Shown piece after piece: positions 26,002-34,546 of a stretch of 64,000 bases of DNA. Both the position numbers and the translations under genes were made by a program. The notes under the pieces were generated by a model. The model did no database searches, had not been told where the DNA came from, and was given only the letters and a program-made list of their open reading frames with translations. The stretch is from Thalassospira australica. Its GTDB lineage: Bacteria > Pseudomonadota > Alphaproteobacteria > Rhodospirillales > Thalassospiraceae. The stretch spans positions 124,001-188,000 of the forward strand of contig NZ_JRJE01000003.1 of the NCBI RefSeq assembly GCF_000763295.1. Direction: 5' to 3'. Numbering within the stretch: the first letter of the stretch is position 1; each line of letters opens with the position of its first letter.

Positions 26002-26579
26002 TGACAGACACCACCGACACCAGCGACGTTTTGAGCGATCTGGTCATCCGCGATGCCGAACCCGCCGATTTCGAACGCATCACCGAGATTTATGGCCACC
26101 ATGTTTTGCATGGGCTGGCGTCATTTGAAGAACGCGCCCCGGAAATTGCCGAACTGACATCGCGCTGGCAACATGTGCGCGAACGCGGCCTGCCCTATCT
26201 GGTGGCGGAAATTGACGGCCGGGTTGAGGGATTTGCCTATGCCGGGGCCTATCGCACCCGCCCGGCATACCGCTTTACCGTCGAAGACACGATCTATATT
26301 GCACCTGATGTGGTTGGCAAGGGGGCCGGGCGGGCACTGCTGTCCGAGTTGATTACCCGTTGCACAGCGCTTGGTTATCGCCAGATGGTCGCAGTGATCG
26401 GCGATAGCGCCAACGTGGCCTCTATCGGGCTGCATGCGCGTCTGGGCTTTCGGGTTGCCGGAACATTGCAGTCCGCAGGCTTCAAACTGGGCCGCTGGGT
26501 CGATAGCGTGATCATGCAACGCGGCCTGGGCGACGGAGACAGCGACACCCCGCAAGGCAAGCCAAAGCACGAGAAATAA
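26001..26579 (+). CDS. GNAT N-acetyltransferase (phosphinothricin acetyltransferase-like)
   Basis: Acetyl-CoA-dependent N-acetyltransferase of 192 residues. It has VIRDAEPADFERITEIYGHHVLHG at the start, the FEER and RGLPYLVAEIDGRVEGFAYA core, the acetyl-CoA motif IAPDVVGKGAGRALLSELI (Q/RxxGxG/A) and the GLHARLGFRVAGTL signature of the PAT/Bar/MnaT branch. These enzymes acetylate small amines such as phosphinothricin or methionine sulfoximine; the natural substrate here is unknown. It is translationally coupled to the upstream amidohydrolase and followed by a strong terminator. Confidence 0.88.
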   Translation: MTDTTDTSDVLSDLVIRDAEPADFERITEIYGHHVLHGLASFEERAPEIAELTSRWQHVRERGLPYLVAEIDGRVEGFAYAGAYRTRPAYRFTVEDTIYIAPDVVGKGAGRALLSELITRCTALGYRQMVAVIGDSANVASIGLHARLGFRVAGTLQSAGFKLGRWVDSVIMQRGLGDGDSDTPQGKPKHEK

Positions 26580-26600
26580 ACAAATTTAAGACACATGCAC

Positions 26601-26636
26601 AAAAGGCGCGGCCAAATGGCTGCGCCTTTTTGTTTT
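26601..26636 (+). terminator. Rho-independent terminator
   Basis: AAAAGGCGCGGCC / GGCTGCGCCTTTTTG hairpin with an AAAT loop and a T-run, 22 nt after the GNAT stop codon. Confidence 0.85.
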
Positions 26637-26775
26637 GCAACGCTGCCTTTTAGTGGAAACAGGCAACGACGCACCCCAGTTGATTTGCGGCGCACCATTT
26701 CGCGAATTTGGAAATCATTTATGTATTCAACGGCGGAGCATATGCTCAAAACGCCATAACATCCTGAATTTAGAC

Positions 26776-26895
26776 AAAAAAAAAGGCCGCCTGTGACAGC
26801 GGCCCAAGTCTAGGGAGGAAACGTCCAAGAAACGAGCGACAAGTCGCTCGCCGGAATGCACTGCGTCCTACCGCAGCGCACAAATGGAGATTACT
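26776..26895 (-). ncRNA. Candidate minus-strand small RNA with C-rich linker
   Basis: Read on the minus strand, the segment has three hairpins in a row. These are CTGCG...CGCAG (26861-26876), CGAGCGAC..GTCGCTCG (26833-26850), and a terminator GGCCGC...GCGGCC (26785-26804) followed by nine T residues. Between the second hairpin and the terminator lies a single-stranded stretch with TTTCCTCCCTAG, an anti-Shine-Dalgarno type sequence like those in many alphaproteobacterial trans-acting RNAs. No open frame upstream on this strand needs the terminator. A possible -35/-10 pair (TTGCGT, TAATCT) begins near 26920. Expression is not shown; this is a structural prediction. Confidence 0.5.
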
Positions 26896-27276
26896 GATTT
26901 GCCGGGGAGGACGCAACAGGTTTTTGACTATTTTTTTGTCAGAAATATTACTGCTACTTTTTTATGCATACTTTCGATGCATTCACCGCAATAAGCCCGA
27001 TTTTTTGCCATCTTGCGGTTACTTTTTGATCATTGAAGAAAATGGAATTTTCGGAATACGTCAAAGACTCGGCGCGAATCCGATGCCATTCCACACCGAG
27101 AATGCAGCTTTTAACCGTCTGGATTCCCGATATAGACCAGAATCAGAGCACATCCCGCACCCTGCCCACAGACATCAACACAGACGCATCCACCTTGCCC
27201 GCAGGCGCAGTCTTTCATAAGCTTGGTCAATCGGGGAAAGCTTTTACGCACCAAACACAATAGGAAGCACGACGAC

Positions 27277-27966
27277 GTGACCGGGCACCTGCTGCGTATA
27301 TTTACGTTGATCACCGTCCTCATGCTGGGCACCAGTCAAAGTGTGGCCGAGGAAAGGCTTTCTTTGTGTGACCGGATTGGCGCTGTCCCCAAGGACAAAA
27401 ACGCCATCAGCGATCCTGTTGAAAAGCGGGCATATAACCCTTTTGCAGTTGGGCGGGCATGCGCCGAGGCCCTTAAAGAAAACCCTGACAATCCGCGGCA
27501 CATGTATCAACTGGCCATCTCATTGATGTTGCTTGGCGAATATGATTTGGCACTCGAAACAATAAAGCAGGCAGCAAACCGCAAATACCCGGCAGCACAA
27601 GCGTTCCTTGATCGCATGGACGAACGCAGGCGATCATATGGCAACGATCAGAACACCGACGAAATCCGTCAGGATATTGACCCATGCGACCAATCAGGCA
27701 GTATTTACGCTGACACACAACGCATTGGCGCGGCCATCGCACCGGAAGAATACGACCCCGTAGAGGCCGAAGCTGCATGTCGCAAGGCTGTGGAAAAGGA
27801 CCCGGATCATCGCAGATTTAATTTCCAGCTCGGCGCCGCACTGTTTGGATTGAAGAAACCGAAAGAAGCCCTGCCCTATCTGCAGAAAGCTGCAGACCAG
27901 AACTATTTCGCAGCACAGGCGCTTTTGTTCCAATTCATGCAGAAGCTTGAGGATAAAGAGGAATAA
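27277..27966 (+). CDS. Exported TPR/Sel1-like repeat protein
   Basis: Probably periplasmic protein of 229 residues with two similar halves, each beginning with a Cys-containing motif (SLCDRIGAVPKDK and DPCDQSGSIYADTQ), then a conserved PVEKRAYNPFAVGRACAEALKE / PVEAEAACRKAVEKDPDHR segment and a TPR-like hairpin (YQLAISLMLLGEYDLALE; FQLGAALFGLKKPKEALPYL). The signal segment is LLRIFTLITVLMLGTSQSVA. No ATG fits; GTG 27277 with AGGA about 11 nt upstream is the most sensible start, though the frame is open from TTG 27223. It ends 7 nt from the convergent GGDEF gene. Function unknown; TPR proteins of this size usually mediate protein contacts. Confidence 0.7.
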   Translation: MTGHLLRIFTLITVLMLGTSQSVAEERLSLCDRIGAVPKDKNAISDPVEKRAYNPFAVGRACAEALKENPDNPRHMYQLAISLMLLGEYDLALETIKQAANRKYPAAQAFLDRMDERRRSYGNDQNTDEIRQDIDPCDQSGSIYADTQRIGAAIAPEEYDPVEAEAACRKAVEKDPDHRRFNFQLGAALFGLKKPKEALPYLQKAADQNYFAAQALLFQFMQKLEDKEE

Positions 27967-27973
27967 AGGCGAT

Positions 27974-29206
27974 TTAATTCGCAGCCTGATCCGCCGATTT
28001 CGACTTCGCCGCACCTGGAATCTTGGTGCGCGCCGGGGATTTCTGCCCAGAGTAACCTTTGGCGATCATATCGTCATGGTCGCTGCGTTTTTTGGCCTCG
28101 TACATGCGCTGATCAGCAAGATCAATCAGGTTTTGCGGCAGGGAAATGGCATCTTCGATCCGTTCTGACAGGCCGACACTGGCTTTTTGGACCTGACCGT
28201 CTTCGAGCTGGGCCAGACCGGGTGCCATGACGCGTTCAAGCACCTCTGTCGCCTTGACGCTGTCGAGTTCGGGCAACAGGATCAGAAATTCTTCCCCGCC
28301 CCAGCGCACGACAAGATCAGAGCGACGGAACCGCTGCACCAGATTGCCGCCAACCTCGCCCAGGATGCGATCACCGTAATCGTGCCCATAACGGTCATTG
28401 ATCTGTTTGAAGTCATCAAGATCAATGAAGGCCACGGTATAAGGGACGTTCTTGCGCAAAGCACCATCAAAGCTGACCCGAATCATTTCCATGCCAAAGG
28501 CACGGGTATAGCACCCGGTCAGCGGATCAATGGCAATTTCGTGGGCCGCAGCAATGGTGCGATACAACTGCACCAAGGCAGAAAACAGCGCGAGCGGCAG
28601 CAACACCGTCAACAGCATCTCCAGCGGAATCGCCCCGGTCGAAAGCCCGGATTGCCCCCCGACCAGCAGCAAGCCCACAAGCGGGAATGCCAGAAGGGCC
28701 GCCTCGGCCAGCGTGACAGGCATGATGGCAATCATCACGACAAGCCCCAGAACCAGCACACTGTTTGTCGTTTGCATCCGGTCTGACGCCAATACATCAT
28801 GACTGCCAAACCCGCACAGCAAGCTTGCAGCAATGATCAGCATCACCATCGAAAGATATGGTGTCCGGCGGTTCCAGCGCGCACTGACCGCACGGTTCAA
28901 AACCACGGCAAGAGCGACACCGGCGACAAGAAGGCGCATTATCGACGTTTGGGAAAACCACATGTCTGCGGCAAAAGAACCATCCCAGAACGGGGCCGCA
29001 AACATAAGGACAAGCACGAACAAGGCAGCAAACCGTGCAGAAAGCTGGATCGATTCCTTGCGGCGCAAATGCATCAGTTCGGCATGACGGGGCGTGTAGA
29101 GAAAGTCCCGATAGCAACACCGAAAACCCCTTACGGGCAGGTTGCCATTTTTGAGAGGACTTGTTTTCACGCGGATTTGCTCCAACCACTTGATATGCGG
29201 AGACAT
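27974..29206 (-). CDS. Membrane diguanylate cyclase (GGDEF domain)
   Basis: Makes cyclic di-GMP, the second messenger for biofilm and motility choices. Residues 1-50 are cytoplasmic, about 55-210 hold six hydrophobic spans, and about 240-395 form the GGDEF domain. The domain contains DPLTGCYTRAFGMEMI, FIDLDDFKQINDRYGHDYGD and the active-site RWGGEEF. An inhibitory I-site RRSD lies five residues before GGEEF, so product inhibition is expected. There is no recognisable extracellular sensor domain; the membrane part may sense directly. The start could also be the ATG at residue 45 (MHLRRKES). Confidence 0.9.
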   Translation of the reverse strand: MSPHIKWLEQIRVKTSPLKNGNLPVRGFRCCYRDFLYTPRHAELMHLRRKESIQLSARFAALFVLVLMFAAPFWDGSFAADMWFSQTSIMRLLVAGVALAVVLNRAVSARWNRRTPYLSMVMLIIAASLLCGFGSHDVLASDRMQTTNSVLVLGLVVMIAIMPVTLAEAALLAFPLVGLLLVGGQSGLSTGAIPLEMLLTVLLPLALFSALVQLYRTIAAAHEIAIDPLTGCYTRAFGMEMIRVSFDGALRKNVPYTVAFIDLDDFKQINDRYGHDYGDRILGEVGGNLVQRFRRSDLVVRWGGEEFLILLPELDSVKATEVLERVMAPGLAQLEDGQVQKASVGLSERIEDAISLPQNLIDLADQRMYEAKKRSDHDDMIAKGYSGQKSPARTKIPGAAKSKSADQAAN

Positions 29207-29292
29207 CCCCGCCCAACTTCCAATCGTTTAACTTTCCCTTAATTACGAAAATACACAACTATACATTAGGGGTGGCGCAATCAGTTTCGCCG

Positions 29293-29319
29293 CCAAAAAA
29301 GCCCCTCTTAAACAAGGGC
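29293..29319 (-). terminator. Terminator-like hairpin, minus strand
   Basis: On the minus strand GCCCTT-loop-AGGGGC is followed by TTTTTT. It lies 127 nt beyond the dgcA terminator and upstream of the GGDEF gene, so it gives a second stop for read-through or ends a short transcript. The remaining 29207-29541 sequence shows no gene. Confidence 0.5.
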
Positions 29320-29445
29320 ACTTCGGCAAACTATTGATTGATAAACAAAAAATTCATAATTGCCTCTAGGCAATTTCCCGTAAAAAGAACGCAACCACCT
29401 ATAGCGATGCTACCAATAGCTGCAAAACCATGAGTTTCGTCCCGC

Positions 29446-29485
29446 AAAAAGGAAACGGCGCGCCGGGAATCCGACGCGCCGTTCC
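29446..29485 (-). terminator. Terminator of the dgcN-dgcA operon
   Basis: On the minus strand a GC-rich stem (GGAACGGCGCG with CGCGCCGTTTCC, arms 29475-29485 and 29451-29462) is followed by TTTTTG. It lies 57 nt after the dgcA stop. Confidence 0.8.
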
Positions 29486-29541
29486 AAATCATTTTGCCGA
29501 CTCATTTGCCAAGTCATTGCTTGCGCAGCAAAAAGCTTCGA

Positions 29542-30522
29542 TCAGCCCCACAAATCGCGATCAGGCAATCCCATCACACCATTGGTGAAGGTCAATGCAT
29601 TTTCACGGTCCTTGGCCATCCAGATCGGACCATCGAGATCGACAATCCGCGACATCGCACCGGGAATCATCGCCGGCGCCATGGCAAGAGACGTTCCGAC
29701 CATGCAGCCGGTCATCAGTTGCATGCCTGCCTTAGATGCGGCCTCGGCCAATTCAAGCGCGCCGGTAAGGCCACCGGTCTTGTCGAGCTTGATGTTGATC
29801 ATGTCATAGAGATTGGCCAGACGCGGGATATCCGCCATCGTGTGAACCGACTCGTCCGCGCACAGAAGAACCGGGCAATCGATATCGATCAGACCATCAT
29901 CCTGCCCGGCAGGGAGTGGTTGTTCGATCATCTCCACACCCAGACCATCAAGTTCGGCACCGATATCTTCGAGCAGATCAAGTGACCAGGCTTCGTTGGC
30001 ATCAACAATGATGCGCGCCTTTGGCGACCCTTCGCGCACGGCGCGGACCGACTCAAGGACGTTTTCGCCATTGAGTTTGACCTTAAGCAGCGGCGCATGG
30101 GCGATCTTGCGGGCGGCTTCACGCATGTTATCGGGGGTATCAATCGACAGCGTTTCAGCCGTAATCAGACCTTCGGGTGCCTTGTGCCCGATCATTTCCC
30201 AGACACGACGCCCTGTGCGCTTGGCTTCAAGATCCCAATAGGCACAGTCAACCGCATTGCGCGCCGCCCCTGCCTTCATGGCATCCTGAAGTTCCTTGCG
30301 GGTCATGCCACGCGCAAGTGCATCGGCCTGCGCTTCGATGTCGGCAATGACGCCTTCCACCGTTTCGCCGTACCGGGCATAGGGAACGCATTCCCCGTAC
30401 CCGGTATTTTCACCTTCTGTCAGGGTTACCTTGACCACATGCGCCTCGGTCCGGGCACCGCGCGAGATTTTAAAAACCTGCGCGAGCGGGAAGACCTCGG
30501 ATACCACATTGAGTTTTGGCAA
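29542..30522 (-). CDS. dgcA: N-acetyl-D-glutamate racemase / dipeptide epimerase DgcA
   Basis: Enolase-superfamily racemase of 326 residues, MLE/dipeptide-epimerase branch. Catalytic and metal residues are visible: the KxK motif in LLKVKLNG, IIVDANEAWS, EMIEQPLP, LLCADESVH and the second lysine in INIKLDKTGG. Formerly such proteins were called L-Ala-D/L-Glu epimerases. Paired with a DUF1611 gene they are now assigned to D-glutamate breakdown, where the racemase converts N-acetyl-D-glutamate to the L form. The start is TTG 30522, with GGAG 7 nt upstream and only 1 nt after the dgcN stop. A longer frame into dgcN is not protein-like. Confidence 0.85.
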   Translation of the reverse strand: MPKLNVVSEVFPLAQVFKISRGARTEAHVVKVTLTEGENTGYGECVPYARYGETVEGVIADIEAQADALARGMTRKELQDAMKAGAARNAVDCAYWDLEAKRTGRRVWEMIGHKAPEGLITAETLSIDTPDNMREAARKIAHAPLLKVKLNGENVLESVRAVREGSPKARIIVDANEAWSLDLLEDIGAELDGLGVEMIEQPLPAGQDDGLIDIDCPVLLCADESVHTMADIPRLANLYDMINIKLDKTGGLTGALELAEAASKAGMQLMTGCMVGTSLAMAPAMIPGAMSRIVDLDGPIWMAKDRENALTFTNGVMGLPDRDLWG

Positions 30523-30523
30523 C

Positions 30524-31528
30524 TTAAATCTCCTGCAGTTTATCGACGATGGACGCCACACCGGTCCGAACCGGGTCAACCGCCGGAAGACCGAATTCGG
30601 CTTCGATATCAGCCAGAAGTTTGGTTGCAGCTGCGTCATCAAGCGCCTTGGTGTTGACGGCAAAACCGACAACCTTGCAGGCCGGGTTGGTGAGCTTGGC
30701 GTGCTGCAGGTTAACTTCAAGGCAGGTTTTCAGATCCGGCAGCTTGTAGCCCGGCAGACCGCGCATATGTTCGCGGGTTGGTTCATGGCAAACGATAAGC
30801 GCGTCGGGCTGGGATCCGTGGATCAGACCCATGGAAACACCGGCAAACGATGCGTGGAACAGGCTGCCCTGCCCTTCCATGACATCCCAGTGATCAGGAT
30901 CATTGGCCGGTGCAATGGTTTCAACCGCCCCCGAAATAAAGTCGGAAATCACCGCATCAACCGAGATGCCTTCGCCGGCGATGAAGATACCGGTCTGGCC
31001 GGTTGCACGGAAATCGGATTTGATGCCGCGTTTTTTGAACTCGGCATCAATGGCCAGAGCGGTGTACATCTTACCGACCGAACAGTCGGTACCAACGGCC
31101 AGAACGCGCTTGCCAGAACGTTTTTCGCCATTACCGACCGGTACTTTGCCGTCGAAGTGACGTACGTCAAACAGATTTACGCCCTTGGCCTTGGCTGCCT
31201 CGACAAGTTCGGGGATTGTCGAAAGACGGGTGTGCAGACCATTGGCGATGTCCATGCCGGCATCAATGGCAGCCAGCAAGGTTTCCATCCATGCCGGGCC
31301 GATAATGCCACCACGGTTGGCAACACCAAGAACCAGGGTTTTAACGCCAGCTGCCTTGGCTTCGGCGATCGTCATTTCCGGAAGACCGAGATCTGCCTTG
31401 CAGTTCGGCAGGCTGAGCTGACCGACGCACCATTCCGGGCGCCATTGCTTGATGCCGATTGCGGTTTTTGCCGCCAGTTCGTCCGGCGCGTCACCAAGAA
31501 ACATAAGATAGGGATGTTCGATTTTCAT
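30524..31528 (-). CDS. dgcN: DUF1611 protein DgcN, D-glutamate N-acetyltransferase
   Basis: DUF1611-family protein of 334 residues with a Rossmann-like N-terminal part (about 5-125: LVLGVANRGGIIGPAWM) and a P-loop NTPase-like C-terminal part (AVGTDCSVGKMYTALAI, about 150-166). In marine bacteria DgcN acetylates D-glutamate and DgcA racemises the product, leading to L-glutamate; the gene pair here matches that arrangement. AAGGAGG lies 4 nt before the ATG at 31528, so the upstream ATG at 31552 is rejected. It is divergent from the glutamine-synthetase-like gene. The assignment depends on the pairing as well as the sequence. Confidence 0.85.
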   Translation of the reverse strand: MKIEHPYLMFLGDAPDELAAKTAIGIKQWRPEWCVGQLSLPNCKADLGLPEMTIAEAKAAGVKTLVLGVANRGGIIGPAWMETLLAAIDAGMDIANGLHTRLSTIPELVEAAKAKGVNLFDVRHFDGKVPVGNGEKRSGKRVLAVGTDCSVGKMYTALAIDAEFKKRGIKSDFRATGQTGIFIAGEGISVDAVISDFISGAVETIAPANDPDHWDVMEGQGSLFHASFAGVSMGLIHGSQPDALIVCHEPTREHMRGLPGYKLPDLKTCLEVNLQHAKLTNPACKVVGFAVNTKALDDAAATKLLADIEAEFGLPAVDPVRTGVASIVDKLQEI

Positions 31529-31563
31529 AATACCTCCTTGACCAGCATCCAAACGGTGCCCTT

Positions 31564-31646
31564 AATATTGTGGTGGGACTATAGCGCAATATGGTGGGAT
31601 CGTTCCAGAGATATGAAACGATATATTCGACGATCCACCCAATATT
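31564..31646. promoter_or_regulatory. Divergent promoter region with repeated AATAT/GGTGGGA motifs
   Basis: Three related sequences occur between dgcN and the ligase gene: AATATTGTGGTGGGA (31564-31578), CAATATGGTGGGA (31587-31599), and an inverted relative TCCACCCAATATT (31634-31646). They resemble multiple binding sites for one regulator. The regulator gene is not adjacent. Confidence 0.45.
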
Positions 31647-31736
31647 CCGTCTATAATTCGAAAAAATAAGGCAATAAGAAAATTAAATACAACACTCTTC
31701 GAAGACCAACATCCTTTCTTGTGAATTTTGTCGGGA

Positions 31737-33149
31737 ATGGCCCGAAAAACGCAAGAAAATGCAATTTTGAAGGACTGGCGTGAAAGCGCCCGACTACATA
31801 TGAGCACCGATCTCAAGACGTGGCTATCTGAGCGAAAAATCGAAGAAGTCGAATGCATTGTTCCTGACATGTCCGGCGTAGCGCGGGGCAAGGTCCTGCC
31901 AACGCAGAAATTCCTAAAGGGGCTGGAGGCCAAAAGCCTTGCCATCCCCGAAGCAATTTTCTGCCTGACGGTGACCGGCGGATACCCCGAGGAAACCGAT
32001 GCATTCCTTGATCCGGCAGAAAAGGATGTCGTCATGGTTCCCGACCCGGAAACCGTGCGCGTTGTCCCCTGGTATGAAGAGCCGACGGCACAGATCATTT
32101 GCGACTGCTTCCATTTTTCCGGCGAGGAAGTTTCAACGTCCCCGCGCGGGGTTTTAAGGCGCGTTCTCAAGGCGTTTGAAGAACGCGGCATGAAGCCGGT
32201 TATCGCCCCGGAGCTTGAGTTTTATCTGGTCGCCAAAAACACCGATCCGGACAATCCGCTTGAGCCGCCAATTGGCCGTTCCGGCCGCCCGGAGCGGGCA
32301 TCAAACGCCTTTGGCATTGATGCCATCAACGAGTTCGACCCGCTGATTGAAGACCTGTATGACTATTGCGAGGCCATGAATATCGACGCCGATACCATGA
32401 GCCACGAGTCGGGTCCGGCCCAGCTTGAAATGAACTTTAACCACGGCGATCCGCTTGAATTGGCCGATCAGGCATTCCTGTTCAAGCGCACCCTGCGCGA
32501 GACAGCGCTAAAACACGGGGTCTATGGCACGTTCATGGCCAAGCCGATGGGCAATCTGCCGGGAAGCTCGATGCATATTCATCAGAGCCTGCTGGACATC
32601 AAAACCGGCAAGAACCTGTTTGCTGATGACAACGGCGACAATTCGAAAATGTTCCTGAACTATATCGGTGGCTTGCAGCGCTATTTGCCTGCTGCCATGC
32701 CGCTTCTGGCACCGAACATGAACAGCTATCGCCGTTTGCAGCCCTGGTCGGATGCCCCGATCAACATGCACTGGTCGCTGGACAACCGCACCGTTGGCCT
32801 GCGCCAACCCAATGGCCCGCCCGCCGCACGCCGGATTGAAAACCGTCTGCCGGGGGCCGATGCCAACCCGTATCTGGCGGTTGCCGCATCGCTTGCCTGT
32901 GGTCTTTTGGGCATCATCGAAGAAGTCGATGCCACCGCCCCGATTGAAGGGTCGGGCTATGATCGGGCGCATTCCCTGCCGCGTCACATCCACGAAGCAC
33001 TGGCAAAGTTCCATCGGTGCAAGCAGCTAAAAGAGCTTCTGGGGGAGGAATTTGCCGCTGCTGTCATCGCGGTGAAGGAAGCGGAATGGGATGCTTATCA
33101 GACCGTGATCAGTGCATGGGAACGAGAGCACCTGTTGCTGAACGTCTAG
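31737..33149 (+). CDS. Glutamine synthetase-family ligase (PuuA / gamma-glutamylpolyamine synthetase-like)
   Basis: ATP-dependent glutamate-amine ligase of the GS-III/PuuA type, about 470 residues. Visible are the beta-grasp N-domain (CIVPDMSGVARGKVLP), PELEFYLV, ESGPAQLEMNF, the ATP-site histidine in GSSMHIHQSL, and the NRTVGLRQPNGPPAARRIENRLPGADANPY block (quoted in parts). PuuA makes gamma-glutamylputrescine as the first step of putrescine breakdown. The potFGHI importer downstream supports a polyamine role. Neither ATG 31737 nor ATG 31800 has a ribosome-binding site; E. coli PuuA also has an N-terminal extension, so the longer form is given. Confidence 0.82.
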   Translation: MARKTQENAILKDWRESARLHMSTDLKTWLSERKIEEVECIVPDMSGVARGKVLPTQKFLKGLEAKSLAIPEAIFCLTVTGGYPEETDAFLDPAEKDVVMVPDPETVRVVPWYEEPTAQIICDCFHFSGEEVSTSPRGVLRRVLKAFEERGMKPVIAPELEFYLVAKNTDPDNPLEPPIGRSGRPERASNAFGIDAINEFDPLIEDLYDYCEAMNIDADTMSHESGPAQLEMNFNHGDPLELADQAFLFKRTLRETALKHGVYGTFMAKPMGNLPGSSMHIHQSLLDIKTGKNLFADDNGDNSKMFLNYIGGLQRYLPAAMPLLAPNMNSYRRLQPWSDAPINMHWSLDNRTVGLRQPNGPPAARRIENRLPGADANPYLAVAASLACGLLGIIEEVDATAPIEGSGYDRAHSLPRHIHEALAKFHRCKQLKELLGEEFAAAVIAVKEAEWDAYQTVISAWEREHLLLNV

Positions 33150-33163
33150 ATCACGCGTGACGG

Positions 33164-33195
33164 TTTTGCGCCGGATCTTGCCGTCCGGCGCAAAA
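33164..33195 (+). terminator. Strong rho-independent terminator
   Basis: Perfect TTTTGCGCCGGA / TCCGGCGCAAAA stem with an 8-nt loop, 14 nt after the ligase stop. It separates the ligase transcript from potF, which must have its own promoter; a TTGACA at 33261-33266 is a candidate -35. Confidence 0.8.
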
Positions 33196-33373
33196 ATATT
33201 GCATGTTAAATGTACAAATTTCGACTTAATGCGAAAAATGCACATTTTTCCATCTTCTATTTGACAATATCGCGAAGCACTCGAAGGATATCGCCATCAT
33301 CCCCGGGTTCTGGGGGGCGCAAACAACAGAACCGACGAACATTCAAACGCTGCCACATGGGAGGCTCAGCGCA

Positions 33374-34480
33374 ATGAAAACACTTCTAAAAACCACCAGC
33401 TTGGTCGCGGTTGCAACAGCCCTTGCAGGCTTTGCCAGCAGCGCATCAGCGCAGGAAGTTCTCAACATCTACAACTGGTCGGATTATATCGGCGAGGAAA
33501 CGGTTGCGAACTTCGAAAAGGAATATGGCGTCAAGGTCAACTATGACGTCTATGACAGCAACCAGGTTGTTGAAGCCAAGCTTCTGGCGGGCAATTCCGG
33601 CTATGACATTGTCGTTCCGACCTTGGCCGATGCCGAACGCCTGATCAGAGCCAAAATCTTCCAGCCGATCGATAAATCGAAGCTGTCAAACTATGGCAAC
33701 CTTGATCCGGTCATTCTTGAACAGCAGGCCAAATACGACCCGGATAACAAATATGCCGTGCCGTACTTCTGGGGCACGAACGGCTTTGGCTATAACGTTG
33801 CCAAGGTAAAAGAAGTTCTCGGTGAGGACGCGCCGGTCGATAGCTGGGCGATGATCTTTGATCCGAAATATGCCGAGCCGCTGTCGAAATGCGGTCTTTC
33901 GTTCCTGGATGATCCGGGCGAGATGGTCCCGCTTGTGAACTTCTATCTTGGTGACTCGCCCGCAGGCGCACCGACCAAGGAAACAATCGAAAGCGCGTTT
34001 GCGCAGCTCGACAAAGTGCGTCCGTATGTGACCTATTTCCATAGCTCGCAGTACATCAACGACCTTGCAAACGGGAACACCTGTGTTTCTGTCGGCTGGT
34101 CGGGCGATGTCGGCATGGCAGCACTTCGTGCTGACGAGGCAGGCAACGGCAACGAGATCAAATACGTCATCCCGAAGGAAGGCACGCTGATCTGGTTTGA
34201 TGCGATGATGATCCCGGAAGATGCCCCGAACCCGGAACTGGCACACAAGTTCATCGACTATGTGTTGCGCCCGGAAGTCGAAGCAGACATCGCCAACTAT
34301 GTTGCCTATGCAACGCCGAACCTGGCAGCGCTGGAACTGGTAGACGAAGAACTGCTGAACGATCCGGGCATCTACCCGCCCCAGGAAGTCAAAGAACGCC
34401 TGCGTTCGAAAGTCGAGCCGGACTCACGCCTTCTGCGCACGCGAACCCGTGCGTGGACCAAGCTTAAAACCGGCCAATAA
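33374..34480 (+). CDS. potF: Polyamine ABC transporter substrate-binding protein
   Basis: Periplasmic polyamine-binding protein of 368 residues, PotF/PotD family. The signal peptide runs to about residue 26 (KTLLKTTSLVAVATALAGFASS, then ASAQ). The mature protein opens with VLNIYNWSDYIGEETVANFEK, the hallmark of the family, and contains the PYFWGTNGFGYN and SVGWSGDVGMA binding-pocket regions. E. coli PotF binds putrescine; spermidine cannot be excluded. A terminator separates it from potG, so it should be made in excess of the membrane components. Confidence 0.93.
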   Translation: MKTLLKTTSLVAVATALAGFASSASAQEVLNIYNWSDYIGEETVANFEKEYGVKVNYDVYDSNQVVEAKLLAGNSGYDIVVPTLADAERLIRAKIFQPIDKSKLSNYGNLDPVILEQQAKYDPDNKYAVPYFWGTNGFGYNVAKVKEVLGEDAPVDSWAMIFDPKYAEPLSKCGLSFLDDPGEMVPLVNFYLGDSPAGAPTKETIESAFAQLDKVRPYVTYFHSSQYINDLANGNTCVSVGWSGDVGMAALRADEAGNGNEIKYVIPKEGTLIWFDAMMIPEDAPNPELAHKFIDYVLRPEVEADIANYVAYATPNLAALELVDEELLNDPGIYPPQEVKERLRSKVEPDSRLLRTRTRAWTKLKTGQ

Positions 34481-34518
34481 GCAATCCGTACCGATTGCCA
34501 GCCTTTGATCTGATCCAG

Positions 34519-34546
34519 GAGGCGCGATTTATTTCGCGCCTCTTTT
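34519..34546 (+). terminator. Terminator/attenuator after potF
   Basis: GAGGCGCG (34519-34526) and CGCGCCTC (34535-34542) with an 8-nt loop, followed by TTTTG. The rest of the potF-potG gap (34550-34871) holds no gene; it probably contains a second promoter for potGHI. Confidence 0.75.

Noticed and set aside
30523-30720. N-terminal extension of dgcA into dgcN
   Set aside because: TTG 30522 has a well-spaced ribosome-binding site and the enolase N-domain begins right there.
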